A stretch of DNA of 64,000 bases from Silvibacterium bohemicum. Lineage in GTDB: Bacteria > Acidobacteriota > Terriglobia > Terriglobales > Acidobacteriaceae. The stretch is from positions 795,709 through 859,708 of the forward strand of contig NZ_LBHJ01000003.1 of NCBI RefSeq assembly GCF_001006305.1, in the 5' to 3' direction. The notes under the pieces are model-generated. The model was not told the origin of the DNA and searched no databases. It saw nothing but the letters and a program-made list of their open reading frames with translations. Both the position numbers and the translations under genes were made by a program. Positions 17,113 to 26,267 of the stretch are shown in pieces. Within the stretch, counting starts at the first letter, position 1, and each line of letters begins with the position of its first letter.

Positions 17113-17754
17113 TTAGAAGTATGGTGTTCCTTCCAAGGCAGAACGCACTCCTTTCGTTCCCCGGTCAATGAGGGCGAGGAAGACTGTATTTGCCTTCTCC
17201 ACGTCGTGATGTTGCTGAAATACTCGATGCGCTTCGACGAGAGCTACGCCCCAGGTTGCGACCAGCAATGATGCTGCAAGACAGGCGACAGGATCGGGCA
17301 ACCGGCGCTTCATCGATTTGGCGAGTGCGACGGTCAGATTATCCGTCAACTCGTCGCGGATCGCTCGGGCGCGGGCTTTGAGTGCTTCACTTTCCTGAAT
17401 CGTAGCCATGAACTTGTCGCTGCCTTCTTCAAAGAAGCGAACGTAAGGACGCTGATTGGCGACAGCCCAATGGGCGAACAGTCGCAGGGCTTCCACGGGA
17501 GGCGTTCCCGGCTTTCTTTTCTGCAGGCTGGCCAGCAACTCTTCGCGACCTTCCTCGTCCAGGTCGAAGAACATGTCCTCCTTGCGCGGGAAGTGATTGA
17601 AGACGGTCATCCGCGAGACATCAGCGGCTTCCGCAATCTCCTCCACCTTCACCTTGTCGAAGCCGCGCTCGATGAAGAGGCGGGTGGCAACGTCAGATAT
17701 GCGCTGCCGTGTGGCGAGGCGTTTCCGCGTCTGTCGATTGAGCACCGAAGCCAT
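17113..17754 (-). CDS. TetR-family transcriptional repressor
   Basis: The 213-residue protein has the N-terminal TetR HTH, ATRLFIERGFDKVKVEEIAE then DVSRMTVFNHFPRKEDMFF, at about residues 23-63, followed by an all-helical ligand domain. It is divergent from an FAD monooxygenase and upstream of a second one on its own strand. The 63-base gap to the divergent gene holds a palindrome that overlaps a -10 box. It probably represses both flavoprotein genes and itself. Confidence 0.88.
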   Translation of the reverse strand: MASVLNRQTRKRLATRQRISDVATRLFIERGFDKVKVEEIAEAADVSRMTVFNHFPRKEDMFFDLDEEGREELLASLQKRKPGTPPVEALRLFAHWAVANQRPYVRFFEEGSDKFMATIQESEALKARARAIRDELTDNLTVALAKSMKRRLPDPVACLAASLLVATWGVALVEAHRVFQQHHDVEKANTVFLALIDRGTKGVRSALEGTPYF

Positions 17755-17787
17755 TTTGCAACCCCGATTAGTTTACAGCATCTATAT

Positions 17788-17803
17788 TTATACTTAGTAT
17801 AAT
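17788..17803. promoter_or_regulatory. palindromic operator overlapping a -10 box
   Basis: TTATACT (17788-17794), one base, AGTATAA (17796-17802) is a perfect 7-base inverted repeat. TATAAT at 17798-17803, a consensus -10 for the rightward FAD monooxygenase gene, overlaps the right arm. A TetR dimer bound here would block RNA polymerase on the right and probably also the leftward start. Confidence 0.6.
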
Positions 17804-17817
17804 TTTAGAGGGCACAC

Positions 17818-18981
17818 ATGGACAAACCCATTCAGCGCAACCGAACAGTCTCAACGAATTCAACTCCGAGCGTTCTTATCTCAGGAGCCAGCTTTGCCGG
17901 ACTGGCTGCGGCATGGTGGATGAACAAGCTCGGCTACTCCGTGACCGTCGTCGAGATCGCGAAGGGACTGAGGAAGGGTGGAACCCCGGTCAACATACGA
18001 GACGGGGTCATCGACGTTGTCAGGAGTATGAATCTGCTGGAACGCATCAAGTCGGAGAGCTTGCCACTCAGACCCATGACCTTCCTTGATGTCCACGGAT
18101 CGCCTTTACCGCTTGCTCTTTCGCAGGCAGAAGAGGCGCCGGAAGAGGAATATGAAATCGAGAGGGACGTACTCCTCGACATGCTCTTCGGTGAAGTCAG
18201 CGACCACGTAGAGTTTGTCTTTGCAGATAGCATTTCGGGCCTGGAGGAAACCACAGACGAGGTGGCCGTCACCTTTGCGAGCGGAAGACAGCGATCCTTT
18301 TCACTTGTGCTCGGCTGCGATGGGACCCACTCGGCTGTGAGGAGACTGTGCTTCGGCGAAGAGTCTTCTTTTTTGATATTTCTCCAGTGCTACTTCTCCC
18401 TCACCATCGTCCATAAGCTGCTGATCGAAGAAGACACGTCACAGATGCTCAACGTTGCCGGCAAGGCCATCATGCTCAACGCCTACAACGGTAAGACGGA
18501 TATCGCATTCTGCTTTTCTTCCGACAAGGAGATCGACTACGACCGCCGGAATACGGACGGGCAGAAGCGCATGATCCGCGAGAACTTTGAAGACGGGGCA
18601 TTTGGAGCTGGGAGCTGGAGAACGCGCGAACTGCTCGATGAGATGAGCCGCTGTGAAGACTTCTACTTCGATAAGCTTAGCCAGGTTCGGATGAGCTCCT
18701 GGTCGAAGGGGCGAATCGCTCTGGTGGGCGATGCCGGCTACTGCCCATCCCCGGCGGCGGGTATGGGTGGCTCCGTGGCAATTCTCGGCGCTGCAGCCCT
18801 GGCCGATGCGCTTGGTAAACACCAAGGAGACTTCAACGCAGCGTTCCAGGCGTACGACAAAAGTTTCCGGCCCATCGTGGAAGCGATTCAGACACAGGCA
18901 GTCGAGTTCGGCCTGGAGATGTTTCTGCCCAGAACCGAAGAAGCGATCCAGAAAAGAAACGAGCGGCTCAGCATTGGCTGA
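17818..18981 (+). CDS. FAD-dependent monooxygenase
   Basis: The 387-residue flavoprotein hydroxylase has an FAD-binding motif SGASFAGLAAAWWM at about residues 22-35, where the first Gly of GxGxxG is followed by Ala-Ser. It also has an LGCDGTHSAVRR DG motif and GDAGYCPSPAAGMGGSVAI as the GD motif near residue 304. It is transcribed away from the TetR gene, starting 15 bases after the operator palindrome. The substrate is unknown; small aromatic or antibiotic compounds are usual for the family. It is only distantly similar to the leftward flavoprotein, so not a recent duplicate. Confidence 0.85.
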   Translation: MDKPIQRNRTVSTNSTPSVLISGASFAGLAAAWWMNKLGYSVTVVEIAKGLRKGGTPVNIRDGVIDVVRSMNLLERIKSESLPLRPMTFLDVHGSPLPLALSQAEEAPEEEYEIERDVLLDMLFGEVSDHVEFVFADSISGLEETTDEVAVTFASGRQRSFSLVLGCDGTHSAVRRLCFGEESSFLIFLQCYFSLTIVHKLLIEEDTSQMLNVAGKAIMLNAYNGKTDIAFCFSSDKEIDYDRRNTDGQKRMIRENFEDGAFGAGSWRTRELLDEMSRCEDFYFDKLSQVRMSSWSKGRIALVGDAGYCPSPAAGMGGSVAILGAAALADALGKHQGDFNAAFQAYDKSFRPIVEAIQTQAVEFGLEMFLPRTEEAIQKRNERLSIG

Positions 18982-19128
18982 GTACGTGTTATGGCTCCTG
19001 AGACACACTCTGTGCGGATGTGTTTCTCTCTTGTTGAGGATTCAATAAGCGCATTGGCCTGATATCACCAGGTGAGATTACGAACTGCAAATACAAGCCG
19101 ACATCCCGGTACTAATCAGCTCGCCTCA

Positions 19129-20394
19129 CTACTTTTCGACCCAGCGGTATAGTTGTGAGTCACGCACGGCATTTGCGAAAGCCTGTGACTGTGCTCCCTG
19201 GGCAAAGAAGGTGCTGATGAGGCTCATAGATGCTCCATTGGCTGTCAGAGCGCTAAAGACATGGTTGTCATCTGCGATGAACAGGAAGTGGTGGGGATAT
19301 GCGCTGGCCAGCGCAATCTCTGTGCGATAGTCCACAGCTTCGTCATAGCGCCCCGCCAGCACAAACACGTCCGCCGGGCAACGGTGTAGGGCAGCAAAGT
19401 CGAAGGGTGGCAGGGAGACCTTCCCAGCGTGCAGCATGTCGAGGAGTGGCTTGATCTCGAACGCTTGTGTCTCTGCCAAAGGATAGAGCCCTCCGTCCCC
19501 AAGATGGTCGAATGCGCCACTAGGGGCGATCAACTCCAAGACACGGACATCCTGCGGAATGATGTCTTTGGATGCGTACATCGCGGCCATATCATCGACC
19601 TGATAATCCTTGCGAGCCGTTCGGTACGCTCCCATGTTTCCCGCCGCGAGAGCATGGATCAGGTCGGCACGTGCAGCGGCGATCTTGTCCGCCGATACGA
19701 AAAAATGCTGTCGTTGGAGCGTCATCAGAATTCCGATGCGCTCTTCCGGGTGGGCCTTTAGCGCGGACTGCAACTGCTCTTGAAGCGTGGTGTCTTGCCT
19801 GCCGAGATCGCTCCAGAAGGTGTCCAGCGAGATACCAAGCTCGGCGTTCAGGTATGGATTTACAGCCGATTGCGTGAAGACGCGCTCTACGTGGTCCGAA
19901 TGCTGTGAGAGGTACTGGTGAACGAGGTAGGCTCCCCCGGAGCGCCCATAGAGATAGACTCGGCCTTGTTCTCCAACAAGGGCTCTGCGAACAGATTCAA
20001 TGTCACGGACCCACTCGCCGCTGTTGAACACCTTCCACGCTTTCGGCCAATCTGGTTTGCCGTCACTGCTGAGCGTGGCGTCGATAAAGGCCGGGGTTGT
20101 ACCTCGTGTGATGATGCCGACCACGTTCACGGCGTCTCCGAAGGTGCTTTCTCTGAGTTCCTTCATCGCCCCTGTACGGACGTAGAACTGCTGTCCATCG
20201 GCGATCACGAGCACTGTCGGTTTGGCAGGATCGAAGGGAGCAGCATAATCCAATGCCAACCTCGCAGTCCCCAATGCGGGCTCCTGATAGGAAAGAGGGA
20301 CGCTTATAGATGTGGGTGCAGGGTTGTGCTGCGCCTCAGCAGAGCCTATACAAAGGAGAACTGAGCAGACGAGCAACCGGAGAGCATGAGGCAT
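19129..20394 (-). CDS. secreted alpha/beta hydrolase
   Basis: The 421-residue protein starts at ATG 20394 (GGAAGG upstream), opening with a signal peptide MPHALRLLVCSVLLCIGSAEAQ cut after AEA. The nucleophile elbow GRSGG holds the probable catalytic Ser, with Asp in AGRYDEAVDY and His in DDNHVF toward the C-terminus completing a triad. The layout resembles exported prolyl-peptidase-like or lipolytic hydrolases, with a helical cap in the middle third. It is convergent with the FAD monooxygenase gene. The substrate is unknown. Confidence 0.7.
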   Translation of the reverse strand: MPHALRLLVCSVLLCIGSAEAQHNPAPTSISVPLSYQEPALGTARLALDYAAPFDPAKPTVLVIADGQQFYVRTGAMKELRESTFGDAVNVVGIITRGTTPAFIDATLSSDGKPDWPKAWKVFNSGEWVRDIESVRRALVGEQGRVYLYGRSGGAYLVHQYLSQHSDHVERVFTQSAVNPYLNAELGISLDTFWSDLGRQDTTLQEQLQSALKAHPEERIGILMTLQRQHFFVSADKIAAARADLIHALAAGNMGAYRTARKDYQVDDMAAMYASKDIIPQDVRVLELIAPSGAFDHLGDGGLYPLAETQAFEIKPLLDMLHAGKVSLPPFDFAALHRCPADVFVLAGRYDEAVDYRTEIALASAYPHHFLFIADDNHVFSALTANGASMSLISTFFAQGAQSQAFANAVRDSQLYRWVEK

Positions 20395-20652
20395 TCTTTG
20401 GATACCTTCCAAACTTGCTGTGATGAGTACGCTTTCCCACCAATACGAAAGTTCTGGGAGGCAGGTTCCACGATAAGCTACTTGTGGCGAGGTAGTTTCC
20501 ACTTAGCGTCAGGAATGATTCTGGATTGATGCGAAATCCCGATGCACTCGTCGAGATCGGATTAGTCCCAAGATGTCGGCGTGTCGTCAGTGAGTGCGTT
20601 TGCGCGCCACGCTATCTGGTGCAGAGAGCGCGGCCTTTCCGGTCTTCTTGGG

Positions 20653-21273
20653 TCAGCGGGCGGCTGCGAGGACGGCGGGACGAAACTGCGCGGTGAATTC
20701 TTCGGTCGTGGTCGAACCAAAGGCGACGGCAGCCGTGCCGCCGACAAGGATGACTTCGACGCCGGTGATGCCGATAAAGGCGAGGACACGCTTGAGGTAG
20801 CCGGACTCATAGTCGGATGCGGCAGAAGGCAGGCCTTCGTCATAGGTGCCGCCTGAGGCGATGATGATCTTGCAGGTTTTGCCGGTGACCAGACCTTTGC
20901 GATCGGGCGGCCCGGAGTGAGTGACGCGGGGGCGTACGATGAGGTCGATCCATGCCTTCAGATTGGCGGGGACGGTGAAGTTGTACATCGGCGTTCCGAT
21001 GAGAATCTCGTCCGCGGAGAGGAGCTCGGCGATCAGTTCGTCAGAGACTGCTAAAGCTCGTTGCATCTCGGGTGTGTGCTGGTCAGTGGTCAGGAAGATG
21101 CCGGTGATCCATGGAATGCCGACGTAGGGCAGGTTATTTTCTGCGAGGTCGCGCAGCACTACCTTGCCGTCAGGGTGCTCTATCCGCCATGCTGCGACAA
21201 AGTCATGGCTGAGCGAACGCGAGATGGAGTTGAGACCACGAGGGCTGGATTGGATGTTGAGCAGCGTAGGCAT
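20653..21273 (-). CDS. azoR: FMN-dependent NADH-azoreductase
   Basis: AzoR is a cytoplasmic flavodoxin-fold quinone/azo reductase. The 206-residue product has the family start LLNIQSSPRG, where SSPRG holds the FMN phosphate, and the FMN ring loop TPMYNFTVPANLKAWIDLI. ASGGTYDEG and LAFIGITGVE follow. ATG 21273 has AAAGGA upstream. It is divergent from a MarR regulator, which probably represses it. A paralogue sits at 36852-37460. The region 20395-20652 upstream of the neighbouring gene holds no gene; a stretch near 20512-20542 resembles the left flank of repeat family 2 copy c. Confidence 0.88.
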   Translation of the reverse strand: MPTLLNIQSSPRGLNSISRSLSHDFVAAWRIEHPDGKVVLRDLAENNLPYVGIPWITGIFLTTDQHTPEMQRALAVSDELIAELLSADEILIGTPMYNFTVPANLKAWIDLIVRPRVTHSGPPDRKGLVTGKTCKIIIASGGTYDEGLPSAASDYESGYLKRVLAFIGITGVEVILVGGTAAVAFGSTTTEEFTAQFRPAVLAAAR

Positions 21274-21322
21274 ATGATTCCTTTCGAGGGCGGCAAGCGT
21301 GGCGTGCCGGATAGTCAATACA

Positions 21323-21371
21323 CTTGACCATCTGATTCAGAGTTCACTATGCCGGATGCAATATGGTCAAG
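21323..21371. promoter_or_regulatory. spaced inverted repeat between azoR and marR-type gene
   Basis: CTTGACCAT at 21323-21331 is the exact reverse complement of ATGGTCAAG at 21363-21371. The two arms lie 31 bases apart inside the divergent intergenic region. Each could be half of a MarR site or a contact for two dimers. The left arm also contains a TTGACC -35-like element facing the MarR gene. Confidence 0.45.
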
Positions 21372-21385
21372 AATATTTACTAAAA

Positions 21386-21829
21386 ATGAAAAAAGGTCTG
21401 CATAACGTCGCACGAGGCTTGATGGTGGCATCACGAGCGCACGCGGCTGCCGTGACTGCGCGGTTGGCGCAGCGTGGATATGATGATTTTCCGTTTGCCT
21501 CGGCGAGCCTGCTGTGGCTGATGGATGAAGGCGGGACGCGGTCGACTGTTTTGGCCCAGCGGGCTGGCGTGAGCAAGCAGGCGATGAGTCAACTGGTCCG
21601 ATTGATGGAGCGGCAGGGGTACCTGGAGCAGGTTCCGGACCCAACCGATACGCGGGCGAAGGTTGTGCGGATGACCGAACGCGGTGAGGCGGTGAAGACC
21701 GCCTGTGTCGAGGTGAGGGAAGAGTTGAACCGCAAGGTGGCAAGGGCCCTTGGAATGGATGCGGCTGGGCAGCTGGAGGCGAATCTGGATGCCGCCGCAG
21801 CTTTGTTTGGGGAGATTGCGGGGACTTAA
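21386..21829 (+). CDS. MarR-family transcriptional regulator
   Basis: The 147-residue protein has the MarR winged helix: SASLLWLMDEGGTRSTVLAQ, then AGVSKQAMSQLVRLMERQGY as the recognition helix, and DPTDTRAKVVRMTERG as the wing with the conserved DxRxxxxxLT-like pattern. Helices at both ends form the dimer interface. It is divergent from azoR, the typical arrangement for MarR repressors of quinone or azo reductases. I chose ATG 21386; an ATG at 21356 is also in frame and neither has a good ribosome site. Confidence 0.82.
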   Translation: MKKGLHNVARGLMVASRAHAAAVTARLAQRGYDDFPFASASLLWLMDEGGTRSTVLAQRAGVSKQAMSQLVRLMERQGYLEQVPDPTDTRAKVVRMTERGEAVKTACVEVREELNRKVARALGMDAAGQLEANLDAAAALFGEIAGT

Positions 21830-21923
21830 TGGTGCATGCATCGGCTGGCCGACCAGCCTGCCCGTTAGTGAAGCTTTGAAGAAAAAACCTCCCACGCTCT
21901 ATGTCGGCGACGGCGCTGTATAA

Positions 21924-22649
21924 CTACGAATCGCCACGAGCGTAGTTGAAGTAGAGCGGCTTGCGCTCCCACATCCGCGTCTGGTCACTCGCGAGTTGCG
22001 TCAGCGCCTCTGCAACGTCAATGTAGGACACGCTGCCGCGCTGAATGTTGTTCAGCGTACTTTCGGGACGGAGTAAACCGCGCGACGGCGCTTCTACCAT
22101 TTGGCCCAGGCGCGCATAGACGAAGCGGAAAGCAGGGGGTGTCTCCTCGAAACACCAGCGCACCACTTGCTCCATCTCACGCCATCCCCTCCGCGCAACG
22201 AACGTCCGCAGAAGCCAGGCCATGATCGCTATCGGCAAACTGTTGATCGTTCCTCCGGGCTCAGGCAGGAGCTGGCCGCCGATGATCAGTAGGACGCAAT
22301 CATTCAGTCGCCCATCGGCCTCCAGTGCCTCCACCGTTGCGCGGGTGATAACGCCGCGATCCGCATTGTTGCGTGGCTGCCCTTTGGCATGGCCAAACGG
22401 AAGTGCGCTCGAAGCATCGACGATTGCGTGCGGTCGACAAGTCCGGACGGCCGCTGAGATGGACGCCGCGTCACAGAGGTCGCCCTTGAAGATAGTCACC
22501 TTCGAACGTAGCGCTTCAGGCACTTTGGCTGGGTTGCGGACGAAGGCTGTCACGGCCCAGCCTTGCGCGTTGGCGCGCTCAACCACGAGATGGCCCGCTT
22601 TTCCGGTAGCGCCATAGACCAACAGATTGCGAACTCTAGATTCCGTCAT
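21924..22649 (-). CDS. NAD(P)-binding oxidoreductase, NmrA/atypical SDR type
   Basis: The 241-residue Rossmann protein begins VRNLLVYGATGKAGHLVV, with the GATGxxG nucleotide motif of NmrA-like or atypical extended SDRs. The FVRNPAKVP segment marks NADP preference (Arg after the second strand), and FKGDLCDAASI is the DxxD segment. No canonical YxxxK catalytic pair is visible, as expected for this subgroup. ATG 22649 has AAGGA upstream. It begins 23 bases after the epimerase-like gene, so the two form an operon. Confidence 0.75.
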   Translation of the reverse strand: MTESRVRNLLVYGATGKAGHLVVERANAQGWAVTAFVRNPAKVPEALRSKVTIFKGDLCDAASISAAVRTCRPHAIVDASSALPFGHAKGQPRNNADRGVITRATVEALEADGRLNDCVLLIIGGQLLPEPGGTINSLPIAIMAWLLRTFVARRGWREMEQVVRWCFEETPPAFRFVYARLGQMVEAPSRGLLRPESTLNNIQRGSVSYIDVAEALTQLASDQTRMWERKPLYFNYARGDS

Positions 22650-22672
22650 ATCGATCCTTACCGTGCGGTGGC

Positions 22673-23641
22673 TCACAGCTTTGAGAAGAATTCCGTCTGT
22701 TCAAGATCAGCCAGAAGTCTCATGTGGGTCGGGCTCCAGCCCAAGCGCTCCCGGGTGAGCTTACTCGACGTGGGATTGTCGATCGGCACCGCCGGCCCGA
22801 GGAATCCGAACTGCTTCTTCGCCTCCTCAGCCGGTTTGCTCACGACCGGAACGTTCAGCCGCCGCCCGATCACCTCCGCGATCTCGCGGAACGGAATGCC
22901 TTCCTCGTCGACACCATGATAGGTTCCCCCAGCAGGTCCCTTCTCAAACGCGAGCCGAAACAGATGGGCTGCGTCCAGATAGTGCACCGAAGGCCATCGG
23001 TTCGTGCCATCCCCCACGTACGCGGACTCCTTCTTCTTCTTTGCCATCGGGATCAGCAACGATGCAAGCCCGTAAGCCGTAGGCCCGTGAACAATCGGCG
23101 GCAGCCGGATGGCAGACGTACGAAGTCCACGCGCAGCCCACTGCTTCAGCACGTCCTCATTTTTACCCCGGATACCTCCGAAGGCTTTCGGAGAGTGATC
23201 ATACGTCTCGTCCTCGGTTGCGAGCACTTTCGGCTTCATGCCCAACGTCCCAAAGGTCGCCACCAGCGGGCTGCCCTTTCCCAGAGCCGCTGCTATCGTC
23301 TCAATCGCACGGCGGTCCGTCGCGGCGGCGGCGCCCATAAACCTTTGGACAATCCCGCTGGGGGCGCCACCGAGAAAGACGCGGAGACGAGTACCAATCG
23401 GAACGTGCGCGATTTGGTGATAGAACGCCGTATGGATAGCACCGTCCGCGGCAGATGCGCCCCGTCGTAGTCCCTCCAGGTCGTCAACCGTGCCCAGCTG
23501 CACCTGCGCACCGGCTTTAAGAAGCTTCCTCCCTGAAGCCTCGGAGCGAGCAAGCCCCGTGACCTGATGGCCTGCGCCGATGAGTTCCTTGACGATCGCA
23601 AACCCGATGAATCCCGTAGCCCCGGTCACAAAAACACGCAT
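22673..23641 (-). CDS. NAD-dependent epimerase/dehydratase family protein
   Basis: The 322-residue extended SDR opens with MRVFVTGATGFIGFAIVKEL (GATGFIG). VDDLEGLRRG and an AIRLPPIVHGP segment, the RPxxVYGP-like substrate loop, follow. The family Tyr-x-x-x-Lys is not obvious; the position reads FGGIRGKNE, so it may be an NADP-binding protein without classical epimerase chemistry. It is first in an operon with the NmrA-like gene and divergent from an AraC regulator that probably controls it. Confidence 0.75.
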   Translation of the reverse strand: MRVFVTGATGFIGFAIVKELIGAGHQVTGLARSEASGRKLLKAGAQVQLGTVDDLEGLRRGASAADGAIHTAFYHQIAHVPIGTRLRVFLGGAPSGIVQRFMGAAAATDRRAIETIAAALGKGSPLVATFGTLGMKPKVLATEDETYDHSPKAFGGIRGKNEDVLKQWAARGLRTSAIRLPPIVHGPTAYGLASLLIPMAKKKKESAYVGDGTNRWPSVHYLDAAHLFRLAFEKGPAGGTYHGVDEEGIPFREIAEVIGRRLNVPVVSKPAEEAKKQFGFLGPAVPIDNPTSSKLTRERLGWSPTHMRLLADLEQTEFFSKL

Positions 23642-23695
23642 ATTCCCGTCTCCCTATTCAGCAGCCTAAGGAAGATCAGCGATAGAATCTATGCG

Positions 23696-24715
23696 ATGGA
23701 AGACGCATTTATATCGAGATCGTCCGGAATCACGGATGATCCGCTTTCGGACGTGCTTTCGCTGCTCAAGCCGCGCGGCTACCAATCCAGCGGAATCGAT
23801 GCAGGCGGGGATTGGTCGTTTCAGTTCCCACAGAGTAACGGCTTCTTCTGTCTCGCTCTCGTCTCCGGCCACTGCTGGCTGTCCGTCAATGGTGTCGACG
23901 AGCCCGTTCTGCTGCAAGCAGGTGAGTTTGCGGTTTTGCCTCATGGGCCAGCATTTCGCGCTGCAAGCGATCTGGCAGTCGCTCCGGTCGATTTCCTCTC
24001 GTTGATGGCCGAGAAAGTGAGCGGCGGGATTCTTACGTGGCAGGGCGGCGGGGCCTGCCTCGGGCTCAGCGCGATCTTCACCTTCGCCGGAGAGCACGCA
24101 AATATCTTGTTCGAGGTACTTCCGACTCTTATTCACATCCGCGATCCTGAAGCCCGCGTTGCGCTGCAGTGGTATCTGGAACGCATGATGGCCGTCATCC
24201 GCAATCCACAACCAGGCTGGGTGCTTCAGGGCGAGTACCTTGCGCAGATGATGTTGATCGAAGTTCTCCGGCTCCACATGGTAGGCAAGAGGACGGACGG
24301 GGTCGGTTGGCTCTTCGCACTTGCCAACAAACAATTGAGCGCTGCCATAGCAGCAATGCATGAGCGTCCAGGACATCGTTGGACCGTTCAGCAACTCGCC
24401 GAGCGTGCCGGCATGTCGCGGTCGACCTTTGCGCTACGCTTCAAGGAGCAAGTGGGGACTTCTGTCATGGAGTACCTGATCCGCTGGCGAATGATTCTTG
24501 CGGCCGACAGACTGGTGAACTCGTCGGACGCGGTCTCGTCCATTGCTCTTACGCTTGGATACGAATCCGAAAGCGCGTTCGGGTTCGCGTTCAAGAGAGA
24601 GATGGGTTGCTCTCCCCGACAGTACTGCCGCGCACGTGCCTCCGCTTCGAAGACTTCCGTTTCCTTAGAACCCGGAAGTGAAACTCCGTCTGATGTGAAT
24701 CACTCCTCACTCTGA
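23696..24715 (+). CDS. AraC-family transcriptional regulator, cupin type
   Basis: The 339-residue protein has an N-terminal AraC cupin sensor (DPLSDVLSLLKPRGYQSSG start, GEFAVLPHGPAFR), the AraC_binding_2-like type common in regulators of oxidoreductases. The C-terminal two-HTH domain contains WTVQQLAERAGMSRSTFALR and GYESESAFGFAFKREMGCSP. The 54-base gap to the divergent epimerase gene is the likely shared regulatory region. ATG 23696 lacks a good Shine-Dalgarno sequence. The gene is followed by 277 bases ending in a strong terminator. Confidence 0.87.
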   Translation: MEDAFISRSSGITDDPLSDVLSLLKPRGYQSSGIDAGGDWSFQFPQSNGFFCLALVSGHCWLSVNGVDEPVLLQAGEFAVLPHGPAFRAASDLAVAPVDFLSLMAEKVSGGILTWQGGGACLGLSAIFTFAGEHANILFEVLPTLIHIRDPEARVALQWYLERMMAVIRNPQPGWVLQGEYLAQMMLIEVLRLHMVGKRTDGVGWLFALANKQLSAAIAAMHERPGHRWTVQQLAERAGMSRSTFALRFKEQVGTSVMEYLIRWRMILAADRLVNSSDAVSSIALTLGYESESAFGFAFKREMGCSPRQYCRARASASKTSVSLEPGSETPSDVNHSSL

Positions 24716-24943
24716 TTGGCTACCCGCCCAAGTGGGTAGGGGATTGGTAGAGAGGAAATGTTGGTCACTCCTCGTTGCTCCCGCCCGCGGTATCGAATCC
24801 GAGCAACACTCAATCAGGAATCTGGCTGATTGAAATTCATCCTTCACATCCAAAAAGTGCTCGAGAGCCTGATGTCGACGGAAGGGTTCAATACAGAATC
24901 TTCAGCAAAACTGTGATCTAGTCGTCAGCGATACTTGCTGCCT

Positions 24944-24989
24944 TGCGATCACGGGAGAGGAGGGGGACACTTCCTCTCCCGTGATCGCA
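24944..24989. terminator. long bidirectional hairpin terminator
   Basis: A perfect 18-base inverted repeat (TGCGATCACGGGAGAGGA at 24944-24961 and its complement at 24972-24989) with a 10-base loop separates the AraC gene from the convergent glycosyltransferase. It is followed by TTGTC on the plus side. Nothing else is seen in 24716-24943. Confidence 0.7.
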
Positions 24990-24992
24990 TTG

Positions 24993-26267
24993 TCAGACGT
25001 TGGCTAAAGTCAATGCAAGAACTTGCTCGACAATGCGGACGGCTTCTTTGGTGGGATTGAGTTTCGCGATCTCGCGAGCCGCTGTTCGGGCGGATTCGCG
25101 ATAGCTGTCATGAGTAAGTACTGTCTGGACCGCTGCGCCGATGCTTGCGGCAGTCACTTCGGCGAGCGGCACAACTGTCCCGGCTCCGAGGTGGGCGATG
25201 CGCATCGCGATACCGGGCTGCTCGCTGGCGATTGGAACTGCAACCATAGGGATGCCATTTTCGAGACAGTCCAGGGTGGTATTGAGCCCTGCATGATGGA
25301 TGCAGAGACCGGCTCGCCGGAGAAGCTCTGCCTGCGGCGCATAAGGCACCAGCACAATGTTGGCCGGGACTTGGCCGAAGTCGTCAGGAGAGAGAGCATC
25401 TTTGCCGAGAGCGATGACGGTCTGGGCATTGAGTGGAGCGCAGGCTTCGATGATGGCACGGAAGACATGCTCCAGGCGGTTCTGGAGAGTGCCGCAGGAG
25501 GCATAGATGAGGAGCCGACCATCGAGCCATTCCCAGGGGAAAGGCACTTCTCGAGCAAGCTGCTCGTCCTGAAGATGACCAACCAGGTGAAGCGTTGCCG
25601 GTGCATGCGGACGAGGAAACTCGAAGAGTGGGGGCTCCTGACAAATCTGTGCGAGCGGCGAGAAGGAATCTTCAACGAGATTCTTATATTCGGGAAGGTT
25701 CCACGAGCGCCGCTGTTCGTTGACCACCGGGAGGAGCATGGCATAGGCCTGGTCAACCCCTGCCCAGCCCTTACGGTTGCGTTCGATGCCCTCGTGAGTC
25801 GGATCGAAAGGCCAGAGCATGACGGGTGGCGGAATTACGTCTTCGCGATTGACGAGGAGCGCATTGGCAAGCGAGATAAACGGAATGCCCAGGTGTTCCG
25901 CAATGGTCGCTCCGCCGTATTGCACCTGATCAATGACAAGAAGATCGACTTTCTCGCGGGAGATGAGTTTGGGCAGGTCCCGAAACGATGTGCCGAAGAA
26001 CAGAACCATGCGCTCGACGTAGTACGCGAAGGCAGCGGGACCAGAGAGCTCAGCGATTTTCTTCATCGTTGGCTTGAGGGCGCCGACCGGGTATTCCGCT
26101 TCGGCGAATGGAATAAAACGCAGGCCTGCCGTGCTGATCGTTTCCTGAGTATCGAGGATGTTGAAGAAGGTCACTTCGTGGCCCTGTTGCTGGAGTGCTC
26201 GCGCAAGGACAATAGATGGGTTCAGGTGACCAGTAGCGTAAAGAGTGATGAAGCCGATGCGAGACAA
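24993..26267 (-). CDS. GT1-family glycosyltransferase (MGT/UGT type)
   Basis: The 424-residue GT-B enzyme transfers a sugar from a nucleotide sugar to a small acceptor. The N-terminal domain starts SRIGFITLYATGHLNPSIVL with the conserved GHLNP. The C-terminal donor-binding motif is VPYAPQAELLRRAGLCIHHA, then GLNTTLDCLENGIPMVAVPI, with the UGT-type HxG and E/Q. The start is probably the TTG at 26267, which has TGAGG 9 bases upstream; another TTG at 26282 would overlap that site. The gene is alone. Macrolide- or flavonoid-like acceptors are usual in this family, but the substrate here is unknown. Confidence 0.82.
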   Translation of the reverse strand: MSRIGFITLYATGHLNPSIVLARALQQQGHEVTFFNILDTQETISTAGLRFIPFAEAEYPVGALKPTMKKIAELSGPAAFAYYVERMVLFFGTSFRDLPKLISREKVDLLVIDQVQYGGATIAEHLGIPFISLANALLVNREDVIPPPVMLWPFDPTHEGIERNRKGWAGVDQAYAMLLPVVNEQRRSWNLPEYKNLVEDSFSPLAQICQEPPLFEFPRPHAPATLHLVGHLQDEQLAREVPFPWEWLDGRLLIYASCGTLQNRLEHVFRAIIEACAPLNAQTVIALGKDALSPDDFGQVPANIVLVPYAPQAELLRRAGLCIHHAGLNTTLDCLENGIPMVAVPIASEQPGIAMRIAHLGAGTVVPLAEVTAASIGAAVQTVLTHDSYRESARTAAREIAKLNPTKEAVRIVEQVLALTLANV

